Assembly: GCF_002090155.1 (NCBI RefSeq)
Contig: NZ_BBRM01000007.1
Location: 116,706 to 180,705, forward strand
DNA from: Demequina sp. NBRC 110056
GTDB lineage: Bacteria > Actinomycetota > Actinomycetes > Actinomycetales > Demequinaceae
Direction of reading: 5' to 3'
DNA: 64,000 bases
Part shown: piece after piece, positions 24,841 through 32,980 of the stretch
Position numbering within the stretch: the first letter of the stretch is position 1
Layout: each line of letters starts with the position of its first letter
Notes under the pieces: generated by a model
The model's database searches: none
Told to the model about the DNA's origin: nothing
The model's input: only the letters and a program-made list of their open reading frames with translations
Made by a program: the position numbers and the translations under genes

Positions 24841-24955
24841 CGCAACTCGGTTCGCCTAGTCCCTACTCCCCGAACCTCCCGCCCTTCCCGTAGGAACGTT
24901 CTCTGCGCGGAACATGCTCGGCGGGCGCGCTGGAGGAACGAAATCCGCCCGGAGC

Positions 24956-24973
24956 GCCGATGCCCGGGTTGGG
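24956..24973 (+). repeat. intergenic 18-mer, copy 1
   Basis: GCCGATGCCCGGGTTGGG, 16 of 18 to the consensus GCCGATGCGCGGGCTGGG. It is the leftmost copy, about 80 bases before the amidohydrolase ribosome site. Confidence 0.55.
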
Positions 24974-25053
24974 TGGGTCACCGAACGTCGTCTCCGCGAA
25001 ACGGCTGCGAAACCCCGGCCTGGTGTGATGGCCTCTCCGAGCGAGGAGAGCCC

Positions 25054-26436
25054 ATGCCTGTCGAGATCCTGACCGCGGACGTGGTCGTGCCCATGACGCC
25101 CGACCGGGCGATCCTCACGGATGCCGGGGTGGCGATCGACGGCGACCGCATCGTCGAGGTGGGCGCGCGGGACGCGCTCGCGGCCGCGCACCCAGGGGCA
25201 ACAGCGAGACACCTCGACGACCACGTCATCATGCCGGGCCTCGTCAACGCTCACCACCACTCCGGGATGCTCCGCGGCACCGCCGAGCAGCTGCCCGTGT
25301 ACGAGTGGCTGCGCCTGCACATCGACCCGATGCACCGGGTCCTGACGGCCGAGGACGCCGAGGCCGCGGCGTGGCTCTGCTACGCCGAAGGCCTCCTGTC
25401 GGGCACCACCACCGTTGTCGACATGTGGCGGTACATGGACGGTGCGGCCCGTGCCGCATCGGCGCTGGGAAATCGCCTGGTGACGGTCAACTACGTGGGC
25501 GAGCACCCCGACTTCGACTACTTCGACACCCTCGACGACAACGAGCGGATGCTCGAGGAGTGGACCGGCGGCGCGGACGGCCGCGTCATGCCGTGGGTCG
25601 GGCTGGAGCACCCGTTCTACGCGGACGAGGCCGGGCAGCGGCGCGCCATCGCACTGGCCCAGCGCTACGGGACCGGCCTCTACACCCACTGCTCCGAGTC
25701 GAGCCTCGACGTGGAGCTGTTCCTCGAGCGCACGGGAAAGCGCCCCATCCCGGCGCTCGACGCGCTGGGCTTCTTCGACGTTCCGCGCGCGATGCTCGCG
25801 CACGCGGTGTGGCTCGACGACGCCGAGATCGCGCTCATGGCCGAGCGCGGGGTGTCCGCGTCCCACAACCCGGTGTCGAACATGAAGCTCGCGAGCGGCA
25901 TAGCGCGCGTGGCGGAGATGCTCGACGCAGGAATCGACGTGGGGCTCGGCACCGACGGCGAGAAGGAGAACAACAACCTCGACATGTTCGAGGAGCTCAA
26001 GGCCGCCTCGCTGCTGGGCAAGCTGCGCGCGATGGACGCCGCAGCGATGGACTCGTGGCAGGTGCTCGAGATGGGCACGCTGGGCGGCGCGCGGGCGATC
26101 GGCCAGGGCCACAGGCTCGGCTCCCTCGAAGCCGGCAAGCAGGCTGACCTCATCGCGGTGCGCACCGACACCCCGCGCATGACGCCGCTGCTGACCGAGG
26201 GTCCCTACGCGAACATCCACCACAACCTCGTGCACGCGGTGCGGGGCTCGGACGTCTCGCTCACGATGGTCGCCGGCAAGGTCCTGGTCGACGGCGGCGA
26301 GCTGCAGACCGCGTCGATGCCCGATCTCATCGCGCGCGTGCGCGGGCTAGTGCCGGACCTGTTCGCTCGTCGCACCGCCTACCTCGACTCTGCGGGCGAG
26401 CAGACGGGGCTCATGAGCGGGCTCGACGAGGGATAA
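25054..26436 (+). CDS. amidohydrolase family deaminase/hydrolase
   Basis: This 460-residue metal-dependent hydrolase is of the TRZ/ATZ/SAH-deaminase group. The metal ligands can be placed: His67 and His69 (NAHHHSG), His212 (YTHCSES), His250 (LAHAVW) and Asp301 (GTDGEKENNN). SHNPVSNMKLASG is the typical loop of this group, and a composite beta-sandwich is formed by both ends. Relatives deaminate S-adenosylhomocysteine, guanine derivatives or triazines; the sequence does not decide between these. ATG 25054 follows GAGGAG (25043-25048). It stands alone, and no neighbouring gene points to purine or triazine use. Confidence 0.83.
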   Translation: MPVEILTADVVVPMTPDRAILTDAGVAIDGDRIVEVGARDALAAAHPGATARHLDDHVIMPGLVNAHHHSGMLRGTAEQLPVYEWLRLHIDPMHRVLTAEDAEAAAWLCYAEGLLSGTTTVVDMWRYMDGAARAASALGNRLVTVNYVGEHPDFDYFDTLDDNERMLEEWTGGADGRVMPWVGLEHPFYADEAGQRRAIALAQRYGTGLYTHCSESSLDVELFLERTGKRPIPALDALGFFDVPRAMLAHAVWLDDAEIALMAERGVSASHNPVSNMKLASGIARVAEMLDAGIDVGLGTDGEKENNNLDMFEELKAASLLGKLRAMDAAAMDSWQVLEMGTLGGARAIGQGHRLGSLEAGKQADLIAVRTDTPRMTPLLTEGPYANIHHNLVHAVRGSDVSLTMVAGKVLVDGGELQTASMPDLIARVRGLVPDLFARRTAYLDSAGEQTGLMSGLDEG

Positions 26437-26512
26437 CGGTCCTCCAGGGTGCTCGCCGCGCGCATACCGCGCAGAGAGACTTCCTACAGAGAGCGGGGCG
26501 CAGAGACGGAGC

Positions 26513-26530
26513 GCCGATGCGCGGGCTGGG
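26513..26530 (+). repeat. intergenic 18-mer, copy 2
   Basis: Exact match to GCCGATGCGCGGGCTGGG, between the convergent amidohydrolase and AEC genes. Confidence 0.6.
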
Positions 26531-26559
26531 GTAGGTGCCGGCCCGTCAGTAGGATGGGG

Positions 26560-27576
26560 CTACAGCAGCAGCGCGGCCACCACGAGCAGCACCGGCGCGC
26601 ACAGCGCCGTCGTGATGAGGCACGCCCGCGACGCCAGATCAATGGCGCAGCCGTACCGGTTGGCGAACACCACGACGTTCTGCGCGGTCGGCAGCGCGGC
26701 CATCGCGACGACGACGGCGAGCGCGCCCGAGTCGAGCCCTACGGCGGAGCCCACGAGGAACGTCAGCAGCGGGTGCACGACGGCGCGGGACACGGTCGCC
26801 ACGACGAGCGGGATCGTCAGCCCGGCGTGGTCCGCGTCCGCGCCGACCTTGCGCGCCCCCACGAGCGACATGCCGAGGGTGAGCAGCGCGAGCGGAGGCG
26901 CCGCGGCACCCACTAGCTCGAACGGCGCGAGCGCCACGTCCGGGATCTGCCAGGGCAGGAGCGCGAGCGCCAGCCCCACGAGTGCGCCGATGGTCAGCGG
27001 GTTGCTGAACGCCGTGCGCAGCGGACCCCGGCGCCGCGCCCCCGAGGCGGCGTTGCCGCCTTCGCCGGCGAGCGCATCGGCGCTCTCGGAGCGTGCCCCA
27101 GCGCCGCCCCCGCCCACCCGCACGGGCGACGCGTCGGACGCGCGGTCGAGGATCGTGAACGCGATGGGCCCCATGACGAGCAGCTGGACGAGCATGGTCG
27201 GCACCACGGCGAGCGCGTCCCCGAAGAGGTACACCGCGAGCGGGATGCCCAGGTTGCCGGCGTTGACGTAGGAGCCGGACAGCACGGTCATGGTGGCGCG
27301 GCCCGACGGCAGCCTCAGCAGCCACCGCGCGACGACGGCGAGCACCACGGCGAGCGCGAGGGTCACCCCCCACGTGACCGCGGCGCCCGAGGAGGCGAGA
27401 CGCGACAGGTCGGCGCGAGCGACGGTGCCGAGCAGCAGCGCCGGACCCGCGACGGCGAAGCACACCGTCGCGAGCACCTGGCGCGATTGCGGCGGCAGCC
27501 ATCGGTACCGCTCGATGAGCCACCCCGCCGCCACGATGACACCCATCGTGACGATCGCGGCGAGGACGTCGGTCAA
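26560..27576 (-). CDS. AEC family transporter
   Basis: This 338-residue membrane protein has about ten hydrophobic segments in two halves. The halves are joined by a glycine/alanine/arginine-rich loop at roughly residues 155-190. SGSYVNAGNLGIPLAVYLFGD and the LPTAQNVVVFANRYG segment are typical of auxin-efflux-carrier (AEC) proteins, which export or exchange organic acids. The start is TTG 27576, overlapping the preceding stop as TTGA; it gives a normal family N-terminus (LTDVLAAIVTMGVIVAAGWL). An ATG at 27546 would cut into the first helix. The same frame stays open far upstream, but that part is the shadow of the oxidoreductase gene. It is coupled to the gene encoded at 27573-28784; the substrate is unknown. 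Confidence 0.83.
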   Translation of the reverse strand: MTDVLAAIVTMGVIVAAGWLIERYRWLPPQSRQVLATVCFAVAGPALLLGTVARADLSRLASSGAAVTWGVTLALAVVLAVVARWLLRLPSGRATMTVLSGSYVNAGNLGIPLAVYLFGDALAVVPTMLVQLLVMGPIAFTILDRASDASPVRVGGGGAGARSESADALAGEGGNAASGARRRGPLRTAFSNPLTIGALVGLALALLPWQIPDVALAPFELVGAAAPPLALLTLGMSLVGARKVGADADHAGLTIPLVVATVSRAVVHPLLTFLVGSAVGLDSGALAVVVAMAALPTAQNVVVFANRYGCAIDLASRACLITTALCAPVLLVVAALLL

Positions 27577-28784
27577 GCGTGCGTCCAGGGAGCGCCCAGC
27601 TCCGCGAAGGTGCGGCTCGTGTAGGCGACGCGCTCGCACCACTCGGAGATGTCGCGCACGACGGGGCGGCGGTCGTCGCCCTCGCCGAGCCAGTCGACGT
27701 GCTCGGCGCCGATGGGTCGCGGGTCGCTCGCGGTCCGCACCGCCTCCATGACGCGCATGAAGGCGCCCGTGTCCCGCACGTCGCACACGAGCGAGCCTGG
27801 GCCGCCGCCGCTGCGGCGCGCCTCGATGAGGTTCTCGAGCAGCGAGTCGCGGGCGTACGTCTTCTCGAGGTCGATCGCGTCGGTCACGATACGCACGGTA
27901 TCCGTCTCGTAGGCGAGTTCGATGCGGCCGCGCGTGCCGTGGACGATGATCGTGGCGGGCGTCCGCTCGGGCGCGCACAGCGTCAGCCCGAAGCCGCACC
28001 GAAGCCCGTCGCTCGTCACCACTCGGACCGAGGACGTGTCGTCGGACTCGATGGGGTTCGCGTTGTAGAGGTCGACCACGATGTCCGCGACGTCCGCGCT
28101 GCGGGTCGCGCCCGCGATCCTCAGTGCCGTCGCGACCGCGTGGGCGAGAGGGTTCGTCACGACGCCGTCGACCACGTCGCGGCCGTCGAGCGTGCGCCGG
28201 CCGGCCCAGGGAGCGCGGGCCCAGTAGCCCGCGGTGCGCACCCACGTGCCCACCGCGCCCACGCCGGTCACCTCGCCGATCTCGCCGTCGGCGATGAGGC
28301 GCTCGATCGCGGGGATCGCATGCGAGCCGAAGGTCTGGAAGCCCACCTGGCACAGCCGGCCCGTCTCCTCCGCGACCGCGACGAGCGCGGTGTGCTCGGC
28401 GAGCGAGGCCGCGGTGGGCTTCTCGAGCAGGACGTCGACGCCGGCGCGCATGGCGGCAGATGCGAGGGGCAGGTGGGTGGGGATGGGTGTCGACAGGATC
28501 ACGACGTCGGGGCGGACCTCGGGCTCGGGCGCCGACAGCAGGTCGCCGAGGGTGGGGAACCACGGGGCGCCCGTGCCGGCCGCGTCCGAGCCGTGGCGTG
28601 GCCCGCTCGGGCCGCCGGTCGCCGGGGCGTCTCCGTCGGCGAGCGGACGCGGGTCGACGAGCGCGGACAGCCGCGCCGCGCCGGAGTCGCACAGTTCTTG
28701 AATGCGCCGCAGGTGGGAAGCGCCGTGGCCGTGGATGCCCACCAAGGCGACGGCGACGGGCGGGGCCTGCGGTGGCGCGGTCAC
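27573..28784 (-). CDS. Gfo/Idh/MocA family oxidoreductase
   Basis: This 403-residue protein has an N-terminal Rossmann segment VALVGIHGHGASH, the EKP motif (LLEKPTAAS) at the expected place and a C-terminal alpha/beta domain with VGFQTFGSHAI and the NPLAHA segment. GIHGHG replaces the usual GxGxxG closely enough to bind NAD(P). GTG 28784 overlaps the stop codon of the LacI-DUF6807 gene by four bases (GTGA), and its own stop overlaps the AEC start, so all three genes are translationally linked. It probably acts on the sugar or sugar acid recognised by the fused regulator; this is inferred only from the linkage. Confidence 0.85.
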   Translation of the reverse strand: MTAPPQAPPVAVALVGIHGHGASHLRRIQELCDSGAARLSALVDPRPLADGDAPATGGPSGPRHGSDAAGTGAPWFPTLGDLLSAPEPEVRPDVVILSTPIPTHLPLASAAMRAGVDVLLEKPTAASLAEHTALVAVAEETGRLCQVGFQTFGSHAIPAIERLIADGEIGEVTGVGAVGTWVRTAGYWARAPWAGRRTLDGRDVVDGVVTNPLAHAVATALRIAGATRSADVADIVVDLYNANPIESDDTSSVRVVTSDGLRCGFGLTLCAPERTPATIIVHGTRGRIELAYETDTVRIVTDAIDLEKTYARDSLLENLIEARRSGGGPGSLVCDVRDTGAFMRVMEAVRTASDPRPIGAEHVDWLGEGDDRRPVVRDISEWCERVAYTSRTFAELGAPWTHA

Positions 28785-30793
28785 CGGATGCTCGCCGCCT
28801 CCGCCGCGAGCGCCGCGGCCTCGTCGTGGCTGAGCGCGCGATCGAGCAGCACCGTGGTGAGGCCGATCTCGACGGTGCCGCCGGCGGGCACGCTGAGGGG
28901 CTCGTCCCACGCGAGCGCGGGGCCGGCACCGGGGTATTCGTCCGCGCGCACGAACCACGGCTGCGGCTTGCCGTGTTGGACGGCGAGCCACGTGGTGGTG
29001 CCCGAGGGCCGGCGCTGCACGAACGCGAGCCACGGCGAGCGCGAGCCGTGCGCCAGCTGCTCACTGTCACCCGCGGCGCTCAGCACGTGCGCGCGGCCCT
29101 CGAGCGGCAGACGCCAGAACCAGCCGCCGTAGCCGGCGCCGGGCCGGCCGTTGGTCGCCGGCGAGCCGATGGTGAGCGCGCCGTGGTCCGCGCGCAGGAT
29201 CGTGCGCCACGACAGCGCCCACGCCTCGTGCGACGGCAGCAGGTGCCCGGACAGCGTGCGCGACTCCTCGACCTGCGGCACGTCCTCCTCGTCATACCAG
29301 CGCACGGCGTCGTAGAGGACGTGATGGTCGGTCGAGTCGACGCGAGCGCCCGCGCTCTCCTGACGGCCGTGGTTGGGCAGCAGGGTGGGGCCGACGTCGC
29401 GCACGAAGGTGCGACCGCCCCAGTAGCTGGTGCCGTTCACGTCCGGCACGGCGATGGACGCGCCGTAGTGGTGGCGGTGGTCCACCGGCCCGGACTCGGT
29501 GACGACGGCGCCGCCGAGCGTGTGCACGGGGTGCAGGTAGGGGCGGCGGGCGTGCACCACGGGCAGTCGCTCGCCCGACTCGTACCGGGCCAGACGCTCC
29601 CCAGCCCACTCCAGCACCAGGGCCTCCCCGTCCTGACGCCACTGCGGAGCGGAAGGCGCGGGCGCATCGGCGCTGTGAACGCTGTCGAGGGCCGACGGTG
29701 ACGTCGCCGTCGATTCGGGCGCGGCCGCCGAGACCGAACCGGTGCCGACGGGGGCGAGGCCGCCCTCGGCGACCGACCGCGGCACGGGCCCGGTGGAGGC
29801 GCGCACCTCGAGCCGGGGCTCGAAGCGCGTCGATGAGGAGGCGTGTCCTTCGTGCTGGTCGATCACTGCGTGAAGCTCCTGCCATGCGTGCCGCCCGAGC
29901 TCGTGCTGCGGCACGGCGGCGGTCGTGAGGGTCGGGGTCGAGTATTGGGCCAGCTCGATGTCGTCGAAGCCGGTCACGGAGAGGTCCTTGGGCACGGCCA
30001 CGCCCGCCTGGTTGAGGGCGGCGAGCAGGCCGAAGGCGACGAGGTCGTTGAACGCCACGACCGCGGTCGCGCGCGCGGCCAGCACCGGCTCGAGGGCGCG
30101 GTAGCCGGCGTTCACGGTCGCGCCTCCCGGCACGACGACGAGCTCGAGCCCGTCCGTGACGGCGGCCACGTCCTCGAGGCCCGCGCGGCGGCGATCGTCC
30201 GAGGTGCTGGGCGTGGGCCCGGACAGGTAGACGATGCGCCGGTGGCCGAGTCCCACGAGGTGCTCGAGCACGGCCGATGCGCCCGCCCGGTAGTTCACGG
30301 TCACGGCCGGGGCGGCGGGGTTGGGGCTGTCGCGGTTGACGAGGACGGTGGGGCTCGCCTGGGTCAGCAGCTCCGCGAGCTGCTTCTCCGGCATGCGCGG
30401 GGATACCAGGGCAAGCGCGTCGCAGCGCAGGCGCGCCTCGAGGGCGATCGCGGCCTCGTCGTCGGGGTTCTGACCCGTGTCCGCGACGAGCACGCGGTAG
30501 CCGCTCGCGGCGGCCGCCTCGGTGAGCCCCGCGAGCACGTGCTGGAACATCGGGTTCTCGAGCTCGGGCACCACGAAGGCGACGGTCTCGGTCCGCCCGA
30601 GCGACAGGCTGCGGGCGATGTTGGACGGCCGGTAGTTGAGGCGGGCGGCCGCGGCGCGGACGCGCTCGGAGATGTCGGCGTCGACGGTCGCGCGGCCGTT
30701 CATCACCCGCGAGACGGTGGACCTGGACACGCCGGCGGCCGTCGCGACGTCAGAGATCGTCACGCTCGCTCGGCGCTGGCTCACCTTGGGCAT
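28781..30793 (-). CDS. LacI regulator fused to a DUF6807 (PmoA-like) domain
   Basis: This protein of about 670 residues begins with a LacI helix-turn-helix (TISDVATAAGVSRSTVSRVMNG) and a full sugar-binding sensor domain to about residue 335 (GFDDIELAQYSTPTLTT). A proline/alanine/serine linker of about 40 residues follows. The second half (about 370-670) has DHRHHYGASIAVPDVNG, WYDEED and GYGGWFWRLP segments of the DUF6807/PmoA-type family, whose function is not established. ATG 30793 is chosen for its GGAGG; ATG 30805 with GGGAG is nearly as good. The gene is divergent from a sugar ABC transporter, with two palindromes between them. The second domain could be an enzyme on, or a second sensor of, the transported sugar. 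Confidence 0.82.
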   Translation of the reverse strand: MPKVSQRRASVTISDVATAAGVSRSTVSRVMNGRATVDADISERVRAAAARLNYRPSNIARSLSLGRTETVAFVVPELENPMFQHVLAGLTEAAAASGYRVLVADTGQNPDDEAAIALEARLRCDALALVSPRMPEKQLAELLTQASPTVLVNRDSPNPAAPAVTVNYRAGASAVLEHLVGLGHRRIVYLSGPTPSTSDDRRRAGLEDVAAVTDGLELVVVPGGATVNAGYRALEPVLAARATAVVAFNDLVAFGLLAALNQAGVAVPKDLSVTGFDDIELAQYSTPTLTTAAVPQHELGRHAWQELHAVIDQHEGHASSSTRFEPRLEVRASTGPVPRSVAEGGLAPVGTGSVSAAAPESTATSPSALDSVHSADAPAPSAPQWRQDGEALVLEWAGERLARYESGERLPVVHARRPYLHPVHTLGGAVVTESGPVDHRHHYGASIAVPDVNGTSYWGGRTFVRDVGPTLLPNHGRQESAGARVDSTDHHVLYDAVRWYDEEDVPQVEESRTLSGHLLPSHEAWALSWRTILRADHGALTIGSPATNGRPGAGYGGWFWRLPLEGRAHVLSAAGDSEQLAHGSRSPWLAFVQRRPSGTTTWLAVQHGKPQPWFVRADEYPGAGPALAWDEPLSVPAGGTVEIGLTTVLLDRALSHDEAAALAAEAASIR

Positions 30794-30889
30794 CGGCCCC
30801 TCCATACGTGCTCCCGCCGCCTGCGTCGCGCGTCGTTGCGCTCGTCCTGAAGTCGGGAGACTTCGTGTCCTTACCGTGACCGTACACCA

Positions 30890-30940
30890 TTGAGGAACCG
30901 GTTCCTAGTGTGCTACGTTCGCAACTGGAAAGCGGTTTCT
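30890..30940. promoter_or_regulatory. two LacI-type operators and ABC promoter
   Basis: AGGAACCGGTTCCT (30893-30906) is a perfect 14-base palindrome. GGAAAGCGGTTTCT (30927-30940) is a second, imperfect one with the same central CG, centred 34 bases away. TTGAGG (30890-30895) and TACGTT (30914-30919) with an 18-base spacer form a credible promoter for the ABC genes, with the first operator inside it. Confidence 0.72.
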
Positions 30941-31049
30941 CGATGGCGAGAGCGTCGAGACACCGACCAGATCAACGATGATCCGGAGGGCTCCATGGTG
31001 ATGGAGAGGTACCGACGCCACAGCGGCGTTCCGATGCGGGAGGTGTCGC

Positions 31050-31991
31050 GTGTCGGTCGTCTCTGAGCTGCGAGGCATGGGCGGGAAGAAGCGCGGCAAG
31101 CGCCAGCCCTCCGCCATGCGCAAGGGCGACGGCAAGGCCGCCGCGATCTTCCTCGCGCCGTGGTTCATCGGGCTGTTCCTCATCACGGCCGGCCCCATGA
31201 TCGCCTCCGCGTACCTGTCCTTCACGGACTACAGCCTGCTGGCGCCGCCCGAGTGGATCGGGTTCGACAACTACACGCGCATGTTCGAGGACCCGCGCCT
31301 CATCAACTCGCTGAAGGTCACGTTCCTGTACGTGTTCATCTCGGTGCCGCTGCAGCTGGCGATGGCGCTCGCGCTCGCGCTGGTGCTCGACCGGGGACTG
31401 CGCGGTCTGCCCATCTACCGCTCGATCTACTACCTGCCCTCGCTGCTGGGCGGCTCGGTGGCCATCGCGCTGCTGTGGCGTCAGGTGTTCGGCGCGGACG
31501 GCCTGGTCAACTCGGTGCTCTCCGTGTTCGGGATCGAGGGCGAGGGATGGGTGTCGCACCCGGACTACGCGCTGGGCACGCTCATGGTGCTCAACGTGTG
31601 GACGTTCGGCGCGCCCATGATCATCTTCCTCGCGGGCCTGCGCCAGATCCCGCAGATGTACTACGAGGCGGCGTCGATCGACGGCGCCGGCAAGTGGCGC
31701 CAGTTCCGCTCGGTGACCATCCCGCTGCTGACGCCGATCATCTTCTTCAACCTGATCCTGCAGCTGATCGGTGCGTTCCAGACCTTCACCCAGGCCTACG
31801 TGGTCTCGGGAGGAACGGGCGGCCCGGCCGACTCGACCATGTTCTACACGCTGTACCTGTACCAGAAGGGATTCGCGTCGCTCGACATGGGCTACGCCTC
31901 GGCGATGGCGTGGCTGCTGCTCGCGATCATCGCCGGCATGACCGCCGTGAACTTCCTCGCCTCCAAGTATTGGGTCTTCTACAATGACTGA
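31050..31991 (+). CDS. sugar ABC transporter permease (MalF type)
   Basis: This 313-residue protein has six hydrophobic segments after a basic N-terminus. The permease EAA loop EAASIDGAGKWRQFRSVTIP, which contacts the ATPase, is near residues 208-227. It is the first of two carbohydrate-uptake-1 permeases. GTG 31050 follows GGGAGGTG. The second permease gene overlaps its last eight bases. No ATP-binding subunit is encoded next to it, as is common for actinobacterial sugar ABC systems that share one ATPase (MsiK type, encoded elsewhere). The divergent LacI-DUF6807 gene and shared operators suggest local control. Confidence 0.93.
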   Translation: MSVVSELRGMGGKKRGKRQPSAMRKGDGKAAAIFLAPWFIGLFLITAGPMIASAYLSFTDYSLLAPPEWIGFDNYTRMFEDPRLINSLKVTFLYVFISVPLQLAMALALALVLDRGLRGLPIYRSIYYLPSLLGGSVAIALLWRQVFGADGLVNSVLSVFGIEGEGWVSHPDYALGTLMVLNVWTFGAPMIIFLAGLRQIPQMYYEAASIDGAGKWRQFRSVTIPLLTPIIFFNLILQLIGAFQTFTQAYVVSGGTGGPADSTMFYTLYLYQKGFASLDMGYASAMAWLLLAIIAGMTAVNFLASKYWVFYND

Positions 31992-32913
31992 CTCCGCCGT
32001 GCGCAACGACGCACCCCCGTCCAAGCCCACGCTGACCGAGGTGGCCGAGCGCTACCCCGAGCCCAGCGGCAAGCCGTCGCAGTGGCGCGGCCGCACCCGC
32101 TCGATCCTCAAGCACGCGGCGCTCATCGGCTTCGGCCTGGTGATGCTCTACCCGCTGCTGTGGATGATCTCGAGCTCGTTCAAGCCCGACGCGATCATCT
32201 TCCGTGAGCCGGGCCTGATCCCCACCGAGTTCACGTGGGACAACTACACGGACGGCTGGAACGCCCTGCTGCACCCGTTCGACCACTACCTGCTGAACTC
32301 CGCGATCATCGTGTTCGGGTCGCTCATCGGCAACCTGGTGTCGTGCTCGATGGCGGCGTACGCCTTCGCGCGGCTCGAGTTCCGCGGCCGCAACCTGTGG
32401 TTCGCGATCATGCTGATGTCGATCATGCTGCCGATCCACGTGATCATCGTCCCGCAGTACATCCTGTTCTCGTCGCTGGACTGGATCAACACGTTCCTGC
32501 CGTTGATCGTGCCCAAGCTGCTCGCCACGGACGCCTTCTTCATCTTCCTGATGGTGCAGTTCTTCCGCGGCATCCCCCGCGAGCTCGACGAGGCCGCCCG
32601 CCTCGACGGCTGCGGCCACGGACGCATCTACTTCAAGATCATGCTGCCGCTGTCGCTGCCGGCGCTCGCGACCACCGCGATCTTCACCTTCATCTGGACG
32701 TGGAACGACTTCTTCAGCCAGCTGATCTTCCTGACCCGACCGGACATGTACACCGTGCCGGTCGCCCTGCGCACGTTCATCGACGCCACGTCAGAGAGCT
32801 CCTGGGGCTCGCTGTTCGCGATGTCGATCGTGTCGCTCATCCCGATCTTTCTGGTCTTCCTGTTCGGCCAGAAGTACCTCGTCAAGGGCATCGCCACGAC
32901 GGGACTCAAGTAG
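31984..32913 (+). CDS. sugar ABC transporter permease (MalG type)
   Basis: This 309-residue inner-membrane permease has a long hydrophilic N-terminus, six membrane segments and the EAA loop DEAARLDGCGHGRIYFKIML. It forms the heterodimer with the preceding MalF-type protein. ATG 31984 overlaps the end of that gene by eight bases. A 67-base gap separates it from the binding-protein gene. The order permease-permease-binding protein differs from the more common binding-protein-first layout. Confidence 0.93.
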   Translation: MTDSAVRNDAPPSKPTLTEVAERYPEPSGKPSQWRGRTRSILKHAALIGFGLVMLYPLLWMISSSFKPDAIIFREPGLIPTEFTWDNYTDGWNALLHPFDHYLLNSAIIVFGSLIGNLVSCSMAAYAFARLEFRGRNLWFAIMLMSIMLPIHVIIVPQYILFSSLDWINTFLPLIVPKLLATDAFFIFLMVQFFRGIPRELDEAARLDGCGHGRIYFKIMLPLSLPALATTAIFTFIWTWNDFFSQLIFLTRPDMYTVPVALRTFIDATSESSWGSLFAMSIVSLIPIFLVFLFGQKYLVKGIATTGLK

Positions 32914-32980
32914 CAGGGCTGCAATCGGCCGGCCGATCCGACCGAAGAACGACGAAGTTCGACACGAAGGAGACAGACCG

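Noticed and set aside
26560..29070. An 836-codon minus-strand open frame that could read as a very large fusion with the AEC transporter at its end
   Set aside because: Only the last 338 codons look like protein; the rest is Arg/Pro-rich shadow of the Gfo/Idh/MocA gene, which has motifs, an overlapping start and family length.
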